Positions 46,428 through 58,997 of a DNA stretch of 64,000 nucleotides are shown here, piece by piece. Origin of the DNA: Craterostigma plantagineum. Taxonomy: Eukaryota; Streptophyta; Magnoliopsida; Lamiales; Linderniaceae. Position 1 is the first letter of the stretch; each line of letters opens with the position of its first letter. A program made the translations under genes and the position numbers. Where the stretch lies: NCBI GenBank assembly GCA_027422505.1, contig JAPQWV010000416.1, forward strand, positions 310,001-374,000, given 5' to 3'. The notes below the pieces were generated by a model that had not been told where the DNA came from, did not search any database, and saw only the letters and a list, made by a program, of their open reading frames with translations.

Positions 46428-46804
46428 AACTCTAATGGGGTTTTCTTTTTTTTCTTTCTCTTTTTTTTGGTTTGAAAAGTTTAAGGAAGGAGAAAGCAAG
46501 AAAGAATGTTGTAGTATTGTATTGTAGTAAGATAAAGACAAGCTGAGAGAAGTATAGAAAATGGTGTCTTAATAGACACAGTCCACCCACACTCTCAATG
46601 CTTACCTATTATTATTACTCTCTTTATTCTGAGGCGTGACAATTTCCCACCACATAAAAATATAGATGATAAGCCAAGAAATGTCATTTTTTTAGCAACT
46701 CTTGAATGTCTTAGAAATGAGGACATAAAGGTCAGTTTTTTTCCGACCAAAAAATATTTTTTGAATATCATCACAAAAATATTTCAGCAGCATGGATGAA
46801 GCCT
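46428..46804. other. Intergenic gap between the PADRE gene and NRP
   Basis: PADRE leader (AG-rich) and NRP 3' UTR; nothing else seen. Confidence 0.45.
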
Positions 46805-48647
46805 TCAATCATCATCATCCTCCTCTGTTTCTTCATCTTCATCTCCCTCAGAGCCATCGCCATCGCTTTCCTACACCACGCGGAAAGTAACAAGAATTAA
46901 CAAACGCAGGCGATCGATATTACAGTTGCTCTATAAGTGTAGAATAGAAAGACAACTAACTCTCTATCAGTTCACATACCTCATCGTCGTCGCCATCTTC
47001 ACACATCACTAAGTCGTCTTTCTCAGCATCCTGTAAGAAGAGGCGTAATTTTTTAGAATGTTTCGGAGGATTTTAGATTCAAAGCCCAACAGAAAAACGA
47101 TGACGAGTAAGCATTACAAACGTACACTTGCGAAGTATGCGAAAGGATTTGGCCAAAGATCATCCTTTATTATTTCGGCAACCTCGTCTTGAATCTCATC
47201 TTCTTCGCCTTTATGCTCCGAGTCATTAAACCAAGTAAAGAAGCTGAAGATTGCATTGCAAAGTATTGATCGAAGCAAACCATTTCAAACGAATTCTGAC
47301 ATTCAAGAAAACTCAGTAATGAAGGAAGCAAACCTTTCTTCGGTATGAGAGCGTTTGCTTCCTTTCTTGGCCACATCACCTCCACTCGTAATCCCCTTCA
47401 AAATTCACCAACAACCGTAAATGGGACATGATTACGTTCTACATATTTTAGAGAAAAAGTCGAAGAACTCACCATGCCTTCTTTCCATTTTATTGATGTG
47501 GAGGTTGCTTTTATCGTTCCCTCGTCGAGGAACTCAAAGCTCTTAGTGAGCTTAGAATCTTCAAAGTACGGGTTGGGCTTGAAGTGCTAGGGGAGAAAAC
47601 AAGAATTATGACAGTGAATCTACAAGGGATGAAAGATTTGTTTTATATGAAATTCGGACAAAGGTTAGATGAAGCAAAGGGGCTCACAAATGTGATAGAA
47701 TAACCAGATTTGATGTCTTCGGAGACTTCAACATCGAGCTTAATCAAATACTTGAACACCTAATCAGATGGTTAGCAAAGCACATTTATGTAAAAATATC
47801 CTATCAATGTGAAGAAATCTGCATAACGAAAGCGCGTTACTCACTTCTTTATATTAACAGAGAAATCAAAGAAAAATAAACCTTGTAGTCTTCGTCAGTC
47901 AAGAGCACGGCTAGAGCGGGGTGACTACTAAACTGCACAAACATATATCATGAAAATGACTGAATTTGCCAACATATAATCATCCATATGAGAGAGAGAG
48001 ATATATATATATATAGAGAGTTAACTCACAGCAGTTTGCCAAAAGCCGGGAATGGAAGTGATCACATCACTTCTCTTGTCATAGACAGGCTTACGTTTCT
48101 CATTACACTTCTGTTCAACTTTCAAGACTTCGTCGCTGTATTCTTCATTGATCTGAGAGAACAGAGGATGTTTGAATCAGTTAGTCTTGGAAATCAATGT
48201 CTAAAGCCTCACCTCGGCAGAATGATTAAGATGATATTAGTGCAGACCACAAAACAATTCAGAATACAGATTACGATATATCAAAGAATCTCAGCATTGT
48301 CAAGCTGTTTGTACTTTGTTCAACAGAAGTTCTTCGCCTTCAACGTATAGCAAAATGACATTATTGAAAATTATATAGGATCCAATTAAACTGACAAGTG
48401 ATTAGCTTTCTTTTCATTACAAAATAAAAAAAAAAAAAAAGTACACAACGAAGTAAGGATACATTACATACCAACAAATTCAAGTCATCATAGACATCGC
48501 TTCCTCAGAATTTTAATTCAAACTACTATGATACAAAACAATAATATTAATAAAATCTGAACCCATACAACAAACAGAGGAACGGATAAAACCAGAAAGA
48601 CAAATGCACCAAAGAAAAACCATCCTAATAATAAATTTTCGCATGCT

Positions 48648-48681
<34 letters not shown>

Positions 48682-48822
48682 CATCTTGAATACCTTTTCA
48701 AGCTCATCTTGAACTTGTTGAAGCTTTTCAAATGAGACAGCAACCTCCTCATCAGTGAGCTCTGTGCCATTATTTTGCTGTCCCTCAACGTCTACCACTT
48801 TCTGCTTCTTTACTCTTCCCAT
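46805..48822 (-). CDS. NRP1: NAP1-related protein (SET/NRP histone chaperone)
   Basis: Nuclear H2A-H2B chaperone acting in chromatin assembly, root growth and recombination. Nine exons: 48694-48822, 48030-48152, 47882-47932, 47688-47759, 47473-47586, 47334-47395, 47126-47243, 46980-47030 and 46805-46870 (786 nt, 261 residues). Start [14 protein letters not shown], then the dimerisation helix ([40 protein letters not shown]). The earmuff NAP fold has [53 protein letters not shown] and [20 protein letters not shown]. It ends in a strongly acidic tail ([11 protein letters not shown]). Intron 1 holds an A29 run at 48653-48681. A telo-box lies just upstream of the start. NRP1 versus NRP2 cannot be decided. 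Confidence 0.96.
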
Positions 48823-48896
48823 CTTTTCTTACCTTGAAATCAAAAGGAGCAAAACAAAAATCTAATCTTTTCAGGCGATTCTTTTATCCTCTGCTT

Positions 48897-48905
48897 AAAC
48901 CCTAA
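48897..48905 (+). promoter_or_regulatory. Telo-box upstream of NRP
   Basis: AAACCCTAA, about 75 bp before the NRP start codon, followed by AACCCTGG. Confidence 0.5.
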
Positions 48906-49119
48906 AACCCTGGGGCTGCTGCAAGAAAAAGGCTAGGACTTGAATTGAAGTCATGACATGCGGGTCGAGCTTTACAATTTTAAAGTTTGGAGGGATCACA
49001 ATGAAAAACTAAAGAAGGAATGTTGTAATATTACATCAATTTGGTTGACCATCAATTTGGTTGACCATAAATTCGTTAATGTATATCTATATAAGAACTT
49101 AAACACTCATAACATACAA

Positions 49120-49159
49120 GTCAAGATGGCCGAGCGGTCTAAGGCGCCAGTTTCAGGTA

Positions 49160-49191
<32 letters not shown>

Positions 49192-49199
49192 TCTTGACA
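49120..49199 (+). tRNA. tRNA-Leu (anticodon CAG)
   Basis: 80-nt class II tRNA. The acceptor GTCAAGA pairs with TCTTGAC. The D arm is TGGCCGAGCGGTCTAAGGC. The anticodon stem CCAGT/ACTGG encloses TTCAGGT, with CAG at 49154-49156. A variable arm follows (TCCGAAAGGGC), then the T arm GTGGGTTCAAATCCCAC. Discriminator A; CCA not encoded; a T run (CACTTTTTT) follows. Confidence 0.97.
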
Positions 49200-50198
49200 T
49201 CACTTTTTTCCTCCTTACAAAATAGCCCATTATTTTCCTTACCATCTCAAAAAAGCCCAAACATTGCTTGCATTATATGAAGTCATCTCAATCTTATTGG
49301 GCCGTCATTGTAGGTAATTTCCATGAAACATTCGAGGTTAGTCAAAATTAACTAACACATATATAAGACAAGAATAATATCTCACCACATTTGTAGGTAT
49401 ACCGTATCAGTCTTAACTTATGCTCGTGTGAATGAGACGGTATTTTGACCTATCATCAAACTTGCCTAGTAAGTACAAATTATTCGGAGTCGGAGATCTA
49501 TATAGAATACATATACGCATTGTACTTCGACCTTATTACATGTTTATCTATTCCCATTCAAATCGGAAACGTATACATATATTTGTCTCGTTCACAACCC
49601 CATTCACATCACATTTATATTCCCTTGTGGAAACTTCGTTTGTTTATTTATGGTTTTAATTATGCCCTAACCCTAAGGGCAATCTTAGTATAGTACACAC
49701 ACACACACACTACAATATGCCTACTTGTATAGTTATACAAAATCGAAACTTTGAACTAATGTCTACGTAAGTTTCACACGTGTTAATTTTTCATAAGCTG
49801 AATAGGACTTTCGATTTGAAAAATGACACACTCATTAAAGAAGGAACGAAACTATGATGGATGAAAATGCACAAGCACAAACGTAAGAGGTTGCGTCAAG
49901 TGAATAGTCAAGCCGATATTTGACTTTTGTTGCCTACAAATAAATAAATGACATTCAATTATAGTTATATAGCTGTTTAATTCATTGTTTCGTATCCCAA
50001 GTCAACACCGTCTACCCCCTCATCTCAATTCACATTTGCTTTTGGTTCTTTTCGGAAGTTTAATTATTCATTACATCAAAATAAATTTCTAAACTAGTTT
50101 TATGCCGTGCAAAATATGTGTAATTAATACAACATTCTAATAATAATATCACGGGTGTAAAATATGTGAATTAAGATAACATTCTTGTATACTACTAC

Positions 50199-50242
<44 letters not shown>

Positions 50243-51195
50243 TGAAATGTTGAATATGACCATGCGGCTACCAAACATATGGGCTTAAAAGTAAGTGCTA
50301 GCCCAAAACATAAATATGTACCATAATTTTCTTATTGCAAGGACCTACGTGTTGGTAATAACCACTAAACGCCACGTGGCTGCAGTATAGTCCTCATGTG
50401 ATACAACTATAGCTAAGCTATGTTATGTGGACTTGAAGGGGGAGGTGAAGAAGGTACGGTGACATTACTATTTAAGAATAGATTGATTAAAGATACATCA
50501 TTATTTTCAATAAAATCACAATTTACAATTCAATAAAGGCATGAGCGTAACATGACACTACTTAGGTAGAATTAACCGTCTATCGACCAGTATTAAATTT
50601 TAAAAAATGCATAAAAAAAAAAACAACGAAAACGAAAGATAAGTCTTTACATGTAAGTAGAGTGTGAAAATGCAAACGCATGAATGTAGTAAATGAAGCA
50701 TGCAACAGTAAGCTTGACGCAAGGGTTTACGTATTCCTCTTCGAAGCATATGATGCTACGTACACTGAGTTGTAATAGTCAACAATGAGTAAATTGATAG
50801 ATTCTAAAAGCTTACTCCTTTGCAGCCAAATAATACTTTTGGAAGCGTATATAATATATATCTATAATGTGCTTGTGGATAATCTTCATTGCTATTGATA
50901 AGTCTTCGTTAATATATGTATATATAATATAGACAAATATTTGTATATCTATATATATTGCAATTTGCAGTTCGACAACGTACCTACTAACATTGTATTG
51001 AATTGTTCATGCCAACTAGTTGACACCGTATCGCAAATTGAAATAAAATAATCTCCTGTCCTGTCCACTTCTTTCTCTCTCAAAGTAATTGTTTATCTAA
51101 AATAAATGTTTATTATGAGTCATCCCTAAATTCATTACATATATATATATATATTATAAAAAGATGACACAGTCCTTTCTAGTGGCTTCCCTTTC
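49200..51195. other. Intergenic DNA with microsatellites
   Basis: No gene. Microsatellites are (CA)n at about 49694-49710 and (AAT)n at about 50199-50242, plus TA-rich runs near 50850-50960 and 51140. Site II-like GGGCC/GCCC words lie near 49230-49310, just after the tRNA. Confidence 0.5.
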
Positions 51196-51410
51196 TCACG
51201 ATATAAAATATATTTTTTTCGGATACCCGACCGGTTCCGGGTTGCCCCAACCAATCTGATTCGCCCCGCGTCGCGTACCTGGTAAGGGCAGGTGAGGCTC
51301 CCAAAGGGAGTTGCTGCATACACAAGGATTCGAATCCGAGACCTTGCTTAAGCGATACCAAGCCGCTTACCACTTGGACCAACCCCCGTTGGTCACGATA
51401 TAAAATATAT
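51196..51410 (-). mobile_element. tRNA-derived SINE with 18-bp target site duplication
   Basis: Body 51214-51392 (179 bp) in minus orientation. The head GGTTGGTCCAAGTGGTAAGC is a pol III A-box region and CGGATTCGAATCC is a B-box. The 3' end is a short A run. The body is flanked by the perfect direct repeat TCACGATATAAAATATAT (51196-51213 and 51393-51410). Perfect duplications imply fairly recent insertion. It lies about 570 bp upstream of the MYB start. Confidence 0.9.
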
Positions 51411-51981
51411 GGTATATATACCGAAAGTAATTTTATTTCATGGGTCATTGACCATTTCTTAGCCTCTGCCTATACACGCATGAACACCCATGAGAAGGGC
51501 GAATTTCTGAAGAAGAAACAACCGACTATTGAATAGTTATATTCACTTGCATGTAAAGAGAAGGGATGGCCTTAAAACTTTCATGTGCATGCCCCTGTGA
51601 AATCCACCTCTCCTTAAGTACATCATTGAATACACGCGGTTTTTTACCAGGATTAATTGACGAACAAAAAAGTATAAATAAATAAACAAATAAATACAAA
51701 TATGCAGTGTGGACAAGGACATAAATAAATAAATAGAGACGATACAAAACTCGTAGTAATTATCAAGCAGCTGACTTTTCGCAAGCAAACGAGTAAATGC
51801 TCACTGCTGTCAGCTCTTGACCGTCATGATATCATACTCTCTCTTATTCTTTAATTGCTCCTTTTGTCAGCATACAACTCCTTTGGTCTCTTCTCTATAT
51901 ATTTCCTTGGACCCTTGTCTTCATTTCTCCAAAAATAGAGAAATAAGAAACCTCTTACTTCTGTGTATAGAAGAAGAAGGT

Positions 51982-53276
51982 ATGGGAAGACCGCCTTGTT
52001 GTGATAAGATTGGAGTGAAGAAAGGCCCATGGACGCCCGAAGAAGATATAGTATTGGTTACTTACATTCAAGAACATGGTCCTGGGAATTGGAGAGCAGT
52101 TCCTGCAAATACAGGTTAATTTTTTTTCACTTACAAACAACAAGATATTTCAAGTTTAAAGTAAAGCTGATATTGAATTTGTGTTTTGTGTTTGCGTGTT
52201 TAATGGTTTCTTTTAGAGGGTTAGGTGGTATATCAATAAAAGCTAGCATTGTAATAAATGTGTTACTGCAGAGATCTATTATTACGACTCTTGTTTGATG
52301 TGCTGTATGCGTTTAGCACCAAAAACCCTACTTTTGTTTGACTTGCTCATTAATTTTAATTTGTTTTCTTTCATTAGGTCTGCTTAGATGCAGCAAAAGT
52401 TGCAGACTTCGCTGGACTAATTATCTCAGGCCTGGGATTAAGAGGGGAAGTTTCACTGAACATGAAGAGAAGATGATCATCCACCTTCAAGCTCTTCTTG
52501 GCAATAGGTATTTGCTGCTCTCCGTACAACATATTATTAGATTTTTAACCTAAATAGTAGTTCTGAACTTATTGACGATCTTCAGATGGGCTGCAATAGC
52601 TTCTTACCTTCCACAAAGAACAGACAACGATATCAAGAACTATTGGAACACTCACTTGAAAAAGAAGCTAGCAAAAATCGAAGGCCATGGCAATAATAAT
52701 GGTAAGAAGGATCAGTTTGGAAACTCATCCATGGATTCTCAATCTAAAGGCCAGTGGGAGAGAAGGCTCCAAACAGATATCAACATGGCCAAACAAGCCC
52801 TCTGTGAGGCTCTTTCCTTGGACAAAACTGCTGAGAATTCCAACTCATCATCGTTATCGTCGTCTTTGCCAGAAATCATCAACAGCACCAACCCACAAAT
52901 CAATGAACAAGAAAATTCCACTGTGAGGACGACAACCTATGCATCTAGCACCGAAAACATCGCTCGCTTGCTCGAAAATTGGATGAAGAAGAAGCCTTCA
53001 AAGTCCTATCAGAGTGGCTCGTCTGATGATAGCATCTCCATGACCATGAATAATAACGGACACAGTTCGAGCCCAAGCGAAGAAGGGGCAATGAGTAATA
53101 ATAATATTTTGATGGGCAGCTTCAGTTCCTCGGTGATATCGGATGCTTCGCAGATCGTTGTTCCTCAGATGCCCCTCGCTATGCTTGAGAATTGGCTGCT
53201 TGATGATGGATCTGCTCAAGGGCAAGATGGGGATTTCATGGACATGGGCTTGGCTGGAACTGCTCATTTGTTCTGA
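51982..53276 (+). CDS. R2R3-MYB transcription factor, subgroup 1 (MYB60/MYB30/MYB306-like)
   Basis: Exons 51982-52114, 52378-52507 and 52586-53276 (954 nt, 317 residues), the standard three-exon R2R3 layout. R2 (about 14-61) is [41 protein letters not shown]3 (about 67-112) is [40 protein letters not shown], then [14 protein letters not shown]. The C-terminal region has the subgroup 1 block [15 protein letters not shown] and an acidic end ([20 protein letters not shown]) likely to activate. Subgroup 1 members act in guard-cell aperture, cuticular wax, drought and pathogen response. Exact orthology (MYB60, 94, 96, 30, 31) is not resolvable here. Confidence 0.95.
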
Positions 53277-55156
53277 GGAAAAAGAGTCTTTCTTTAGAAC
53301 AACTCAGCAGTTCAGTTTCAGATATAAGTTAGGTCCTTTTGTGTTTCTCTTTTTTCAGGGCTTTTAGGCTATGGAAGTTGAAGATGAGTTCAAAGTGTAT
53401 ATTTAGTTGTAATAATTAAGGTAGCATATAGTCATGTACTGTTATATTACTGGGACAGTGAGTAAATAAGCTCTCCCTTCGTTCTCATTTATCAGGATAT
53501 CAGAAGTGTTTGTACCTTTGGCACCATTTGGTGTACGTTGTTCTTCATAAATGAGAATAATTAGGGTTTGACCTTTGGTTGTTCATGAGTTGCAGAGCCC
53601 ACTGGTAAAATTTAGATCAAGATTTGAATTTTTTTTTCTCATTTCTACTTATGCAATAATTGCGAAATTTGTAGGGCCACAATTAATTAAATGCATAATA
53701 ATTCATCCTACTATATAGTCTTTCCTAATTAATACCGCAAATGGAAGATGAAGTACTTCTTGTACATTTTATTCACATTTAAGTATATTTAGGGCACACT
53801 AATTGACTTTACTGCTTCAACTTGGAAACAAGAACGAGTCAAAGAGGAGTCACAGTTAGCCTAATAGCATCCACAAGAGAACTTTTCAAGCCATCTCTCT
53901 CTCTCGTTTGTAGATCAATTACTATACAGAAAAAGGAAAGAACCAAATATTACTGCGATTTGGAAAATATAAATTTAATATAGAGTTTTAAATAAGACAG
54001 AGGAAAAGAAAAAAAAAAAGAAAAAGAAGCCTTCCCCTTATTTCAAACATCATTTATGATGATATGATGATATACATGGCAGAGATCATATTGCAATGAA
54101 GCTGGCACACATGGGAAAAATAGATTTAAAATAGGCCCTCAGATAAATAAATAAATAAATATACGTATCTCTTATCTTATATCCACAACTACGGAAAAAA
54201 ATTGATTTTGTTTGTGACTTAAAACCCCAATATACTATATAAAAACATAGTGTTGTTGTAACTTGATACATCTAGTATATTAGCTGGCTAATAGTTCACT
54301 TTCATTCATGATATTATTTATTCACGGTTCATGTGCTTATGCAGTCATGATCATGATTTGCTGTGGTATGGTATGGCCATGAAATTATATTTAAATCATA
54401 TTATTCAAATACACGAAACTCCAGATATTATACATATTACATATTAGGTGAACCATGGATTTCATGGGACCCACTAATACAAAGGTAGTTGGGCTCGGCT
54501 CACTAATATATTATGGGCCGGATTCATAAAAGTCGGCCCATTTATAGATATTGTGAATTAGAATGGCCGAGCATTGATCAGAACCGTCAAATATCGAGAC
54601 AATGGTCGGCCACGATTGAGAGTTTCTAAACAAACTGTCATGTTGCTTTTAACTGCAAAATCCTATATCCATTTCCAGCCAATCCATCTCTCCACGTCAG
54701 CTTGAAATTTTCATTCAAGATTAACAGAGAAAGAGTCAATTGATTTTTCATAATTAATTGCTATAATCGCAATACTCTTTCTTCATTGCGATCGGTTTCT
54801 TTCTCCATTTGCCATGTGATTTCATACTGTAGAAAAAGTTTTCGATAGCATATATTTTTGCCAATTTGTGAAATAATTATTTCTTGCATATTAATTAGAT
54901 CCCCGACTAATTAAAGAACGGCAATAAACTTGTGGCTCAGAAGATTAGTAGCCATCTGACGTGGCACCCCACAACCTTTATAACACGAACCACAGTCCAG
55001 GAGTGTCTTTATTTGATTATATATGAATAAAATCTTTTATAGGGATCAAATTCATTTCTCACACCATTGCCAGCAAAGCCTTTTCCGTATCTTTCTTTGT
55101 TCTTTAGTTTATTTTTCTCCTATTCCCATTTCAATCAACGATCAATCTTTTCTACC
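53277..55156. other. Intergenic DNA between MYB and CDF genes
   Basis: MYB 3' UTR to about 53500, then A+T-rich DNA. TGGGCTCGGCTC and GGGCCGGATT words lie near 54490-54540. CDF leader from about 55040. No gene or clear repeat recognised. Confidence 0.5.
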
Positions 55157-56583
55157 ATGAGAGAACACGGATTAAAGCTGTTTGGGATGAAGATTCAGCT
55201 GACAGATACCGCCGGTGAAGTCGCCGGCGATCGTAACTCCGGCGTAACTACTGATCAAGAACCGAGTATCCAAGTTGAAGAGGTAAGAGAAAAGAGTGTT
55301 CTTTTCTTATATCTCCTCAACAGTCGACACAGAGTGATTTAGCTTATGCTTATCAGTTCCTTGATTGTTTTTCTTGAAGTTTAGACGAAGCCCAGTTGCT
55401 AAAATAGTGTTTATATGAATTCTTTCGGTGAAAAATCTGTCTTTTGGTTTGTGGTGATGACGATGATGATAGGGTTTTGCTTTGATGCTTTTTACAGTTT
55501 CAAATACCTGAAGAAATAAGCGAGACGGAGCCCCAAGAAAAGGATCGAAGCCCTACCGAAACAGAGGAATCTCCGAACGAAAACCAACCGTCGCAAGAAT
55601 CCGACGAGAATCTCGAGCAAGACTCATCATGTTCCCCTAAAACTCCCAAGTCAGAAACAGAGCAAAACGAGCCACAAAAGACCCTAAAAAAGCCCGACAA
55701 AATCCTGCCCTGCCCACGATGTGCCAGCATGGACACGAAGTTCTGTTACTACAACAACTACAACGTCAATCAGCCCCGCCACTTCTGCAAGGGATGTCAG
55801 AGGTATTGGACCGCCGGCGGAACGATGAGGAACGTCCCTGTAGGTTCCGGTCGCCGGAAAAACAAGAGCTCGCCGTCGTCCCATTATTCCCATCACGTTA
55901 TCACCATAAGCGAAGCTGCCCTTGGAGCTTCTTACGAAGGATTGGTTTCCTCTTCTCTCAGCCCTAACGCCACCGTGCTGTCTTTTGGGCCCAACCCAAA
56001 GGTGGTGGGTGAATCCATGGCTTCGACTTTGAGTACTGCAGAGGAGAAAACGGCTGAAAACAACGGCTATCACTACAAGGCTGGTGAAGGAGGCTCTGTT
56101 TCTTGCAGAAAGGCTAATACTAAGAACGATGATTGCTGTAATGGAGTTAAAAACGGTGTCCCCCAACCTTTTCTTTCTGCTCCGTGGCCTTCTCCTCCTC
56201 CTTGGAACCCTTATGTTGCTTTCCCAGCGTTTTATCCTCCTTCGCCTTATTGGTTGCCAAATGCTTGGAACATTCCTCCATGGCTGTCTTCTCCAAGCCA
56301 AGAATCTCCGCTTGGAGAACATTCTGGGGAGAAGAAGAAGAATCTAGAAGCTTCCATTGTGGTTCCTAAGACACTGAGGATCGACGATCCCGAGGAAGCT
56401 GCGAAGAGTTCCATATGGGAAACATTAGGTATCAAGTACGATTCTGCTCAGAGACAAGGGCTTTTTAAGGCATTGCAGGCCAAGCATGGTAAGAAAAGAA
56501 AGATTTCTGCTTCGAACTCATCGGTTTTAGGGGCTAACCCAGCGGCATTGTCTCGGTCTATTACCTTTCAAGAGGCTGCCTAG
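55157..56583 (+). CDS. Cycling DOF factor (CDF-type DOF zinc-finger protein)
   Basis: Clock-controlled repressor of CONSTANS/FT-type genes, degraded through FKF1-GI in the light. Exons 55157-55282 and 55498-56583 (1212 nt, 403 residues). The N-terminus has the CDF leader block ([11 protein letters not shown]). The DOF finger is at about residues 112-165: [20 protein letters not shown], then [20 protein letters not shown] and [12 protein letters not shown], keeping all four cysteines. C-terminal CDF blocks: [40 protein letters not shown] and ETLGIKYD (the FKF1/GI contact region in Arabidopsis CDFs). The single intron in the acidic N-terminal part is usual for the family. Confidence 0.95.
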
Positions 56584-58349
56584 GTATGCATGCCCTTTGT
56601 CTGAGTTTCAATGGGGACACACTTTGCTTTGGAGAAGGCTCGCAAGAAATAGTAAATATTATTTTTCTTGTTTTCTTGTAACGTGAAGTACATAGATTAA
56701 CTACGACAAGCGTGTTTTGGTGTACATAACTTTGTAGAGAAAAATAGTAGCGAGTGATGGGAGACCTAGATTCAGGCAAGGCTTCCTAATTCACTTTTTG
56801 TATGTGACATGTTTTATGTGCAATAATAAATCATATGTTTGAATGATTCCGTTTGCTCAACTCTTTGGGACGTGAATTCTTGTGCAAAGAAATGGAAAAT
56901 GATAGAAGGAAAAAGAAAGCCTTGTTTGACTATCGAAAATCAAACGTGTACATGTCGAGTGGATGAGAACAACGGAGATATTTTGATATGTAAGGGCAAT
57001 TGTAGACCACATCTATTGAATAAAGATTAGTTGGCATCTTATGAAAAAGATTGGGACCATTAGGCACCAAGTGCCAATAAATGCTTTTGGCTTTCGCTTT
57101 TCCCCAACTTTATCTATAAAAAATTAGTAACTTTTCCCTATTTTTGAGAATAAGTAAAAAATATTAAATGCCTAATATTTTTATTCAAGTAACTATATAA
57201 TTTTCGAATCTATAATTTGAATATGCCAATTTAGTGGTTGAAAGGGGTGTCACTTGGCTTTATAAGCATATATGATTTTATCATACGGTAATTTTCGTTC
57301 AGGCGAATTCAGGCTATATCAGGAAAAAAATTAATTTTAAGAACTCGATTTGTTCAGTAACACTTCATTGTTCTGAAATAACACAAAACGATCATCCGAA
57401 AAAGTTCTTATACACTTTATAATACTTGTGTAATTAAGGTCCTTATCTCTAAAAGTTGGTTCCTTTAAAGTAACTTTTTTTTTATAGCGCCTGAACCCTA
57501 TTTTAAAAATTCTTGGGGCCTGATTTGTAATATACCCTTTACCATTTCTATTGCTTTCAAGAACTTCTACTTTTACTTGCTTTTCCCAGAAAGTAAAGCC
57601 ACTTTATGGAAGTCCATAGCCCACTCACAGATTCATTCATGGGCACCTTCTCTCTTCCTCGACCAAGACTTTCATGTCCTTAACGAAGTGAAGAAGCCAG
57701 TGACTGAACTTCAATTTCATAAAAATAATATTTACGTTAATAAAAAAGAATAGGAGCTTTCAGAAAAGCCACCATTTTCCTCTTCCAAATAGGTAGTGCT
57801 TAGTTATAAACTATTAAAAAGTTTCTAACTTTATTATGCTTTGACGGTAGTGATCAACCTTGACATTATCGCTAAGAAATTTAATATGCATACGATTGAG
57901 TACAAGACGAGGTCAAGTCGGGTGGACTTCGGGTCGGGTCTGTCCGTTGCTTGCATGGGCTCGGTTTACAACTCACACTTTTAAGCCCATATATGTGCTG
58001 GGCTAAAAAATCCGTTAATAAACTGGAAATTAGTACAGTTGACTTAGGTAAACCAAAGTCAACGACACGAAATCTCGGACTTCCCCAAGTCTCCCCTGTC
58101 TGCGCGTGCACGTCACTGCTGCTCCCACAGTACATTCTTTATAGAAGATTGCAAGAAACTTTTACCGAACATTCCATCGTAGAAATCCTCAGTTTTCTCG
58201 CAAAGTTCAGAGAAACTCCCATAGTTCAGTTCAGTGTCTATAAGTGCTCCAATCGATCTCTGATTTATGGTACTACGAATTCTTGAATCCCAAATCCCAA
58301 GAAGCTAGACTTTTTCTTAGGACAAAACCCAACAATTTGTTCTTACACG
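56584..58349. other. Intergenic DNA downstream of CDF
   Basis: CDF 3' flank, one dispersed-repeat copy (listed), and GC-richer DNA near 57900-58130 without a convincing frame. The small Cys-containing frame at 56839-57030 has no family motif. Confidence 0.45.
57287..57537. repeat. Dispersed inverted-terminal-repeat element, copy 2
   Basis: Left end GGTAATTTTCGTTCAGGCG; the right end in reverse complement begins GGGTATATTACAAATCAGGC. The interior has AACACTTCATTGTTCTGAAA, ACGATCATCCG and AGGTCCTTATCTCTAAAA, as in the copies at 3.4 and 60.3 kb. Confidence 0.6.
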
Positions 58350-58903
58350 ATGAATTCGAAGATATCAGCAAATGGGCTCATCGTAATAGTCAAGATTGCA
58401 TCAGAGATCATTTCCTTTTTCTCTTCCATCGCCATACACTGCATACTCTCCACGGCTCCATACATGCATTACAAGACTTGCACGAATGTTTCCTTGCTCT
58501 TTCCCAAGTTTCGTCGAGGATTTTTTTATCATGGTAAGAGTAATATGGGACTCATCGATTCATCATTACAAAACTGTCCCACGAGCAAAAACCATGGTGA
58601 CGATGTTTTTATCTCCGAAGAGGACATCAGAACAGTGATGGAGGGCTTAGGAATTTCGTACGACGCTTCGAAACTGCATGGAGCTCGAGACATTGTGAGG
58701 CGTTTTTCGTATTCGATGGGAAAAAAACAATGGCTTTATAGATGCAGAAGAATTGAGAAGGGTCTTCGATTCGATCGGCTTAGTTGGATTTTGTGAAGAA
58801 GATTGCCAGAGAAATTATCGTTGCTTTCGATGAAAACGGTGATGGAAAGATCGATTTAATAGAGTTTGCGAAGGTGGTGGAAGAATATCCGTACTCTTCT
58901 TAG
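58350..58903 (+). pseudogene. Calmodulin-like EF-hand protein (CML45/46-like), frameshifted
   Basis: The frame starts at 58350 with a hydrophobic N-terminus (IISFFSSIAIHCILSTA), then SEEDIRTVMEGLGISYD, the pre-EF segment of CML45/46-type proteins. The expected EAFxVFDGxNNGFID hand is present, but split over frames: EAFFVFDGK is in one frame near 58695-58722, and KNNGFIDAEELRRVFDSIGL in another from about 58725 after an A7 run. The last hand, FDENGDGKIDLIEFAKVVEE (about 58825-58890), is in a third frame relative to the preceding helix and ends in TAG at 58901. At least two, probably three, small indels break it. Calcium-ligand residues D-N-D-K-D-E of the final loop are intact. Confidence 0.75.
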
Positions 58904-58997
58904 GTTTCTTGCGAATATTAGGTGATCCATATAATTGAAGCATTTCTGTAAATACGTTTCTTCGAGTATTTATATTGATCTATGATCTGTTGTATTA

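Noticed and set aside
55684..56322. 212-codon open frame antisense to the CDF gene
   Set aside because: Shadow of the DOF coding strand; Arg/Ser/Val-rich without domains, while the sense strand has a clear DOF finger.
56839..57030. 63-codon Cys-containing frame (possible small secreted peptide)
   Set aside because: No signal peptide, no regular Cys spacing, and it lies in A+T-rich flank after the CDF gene.
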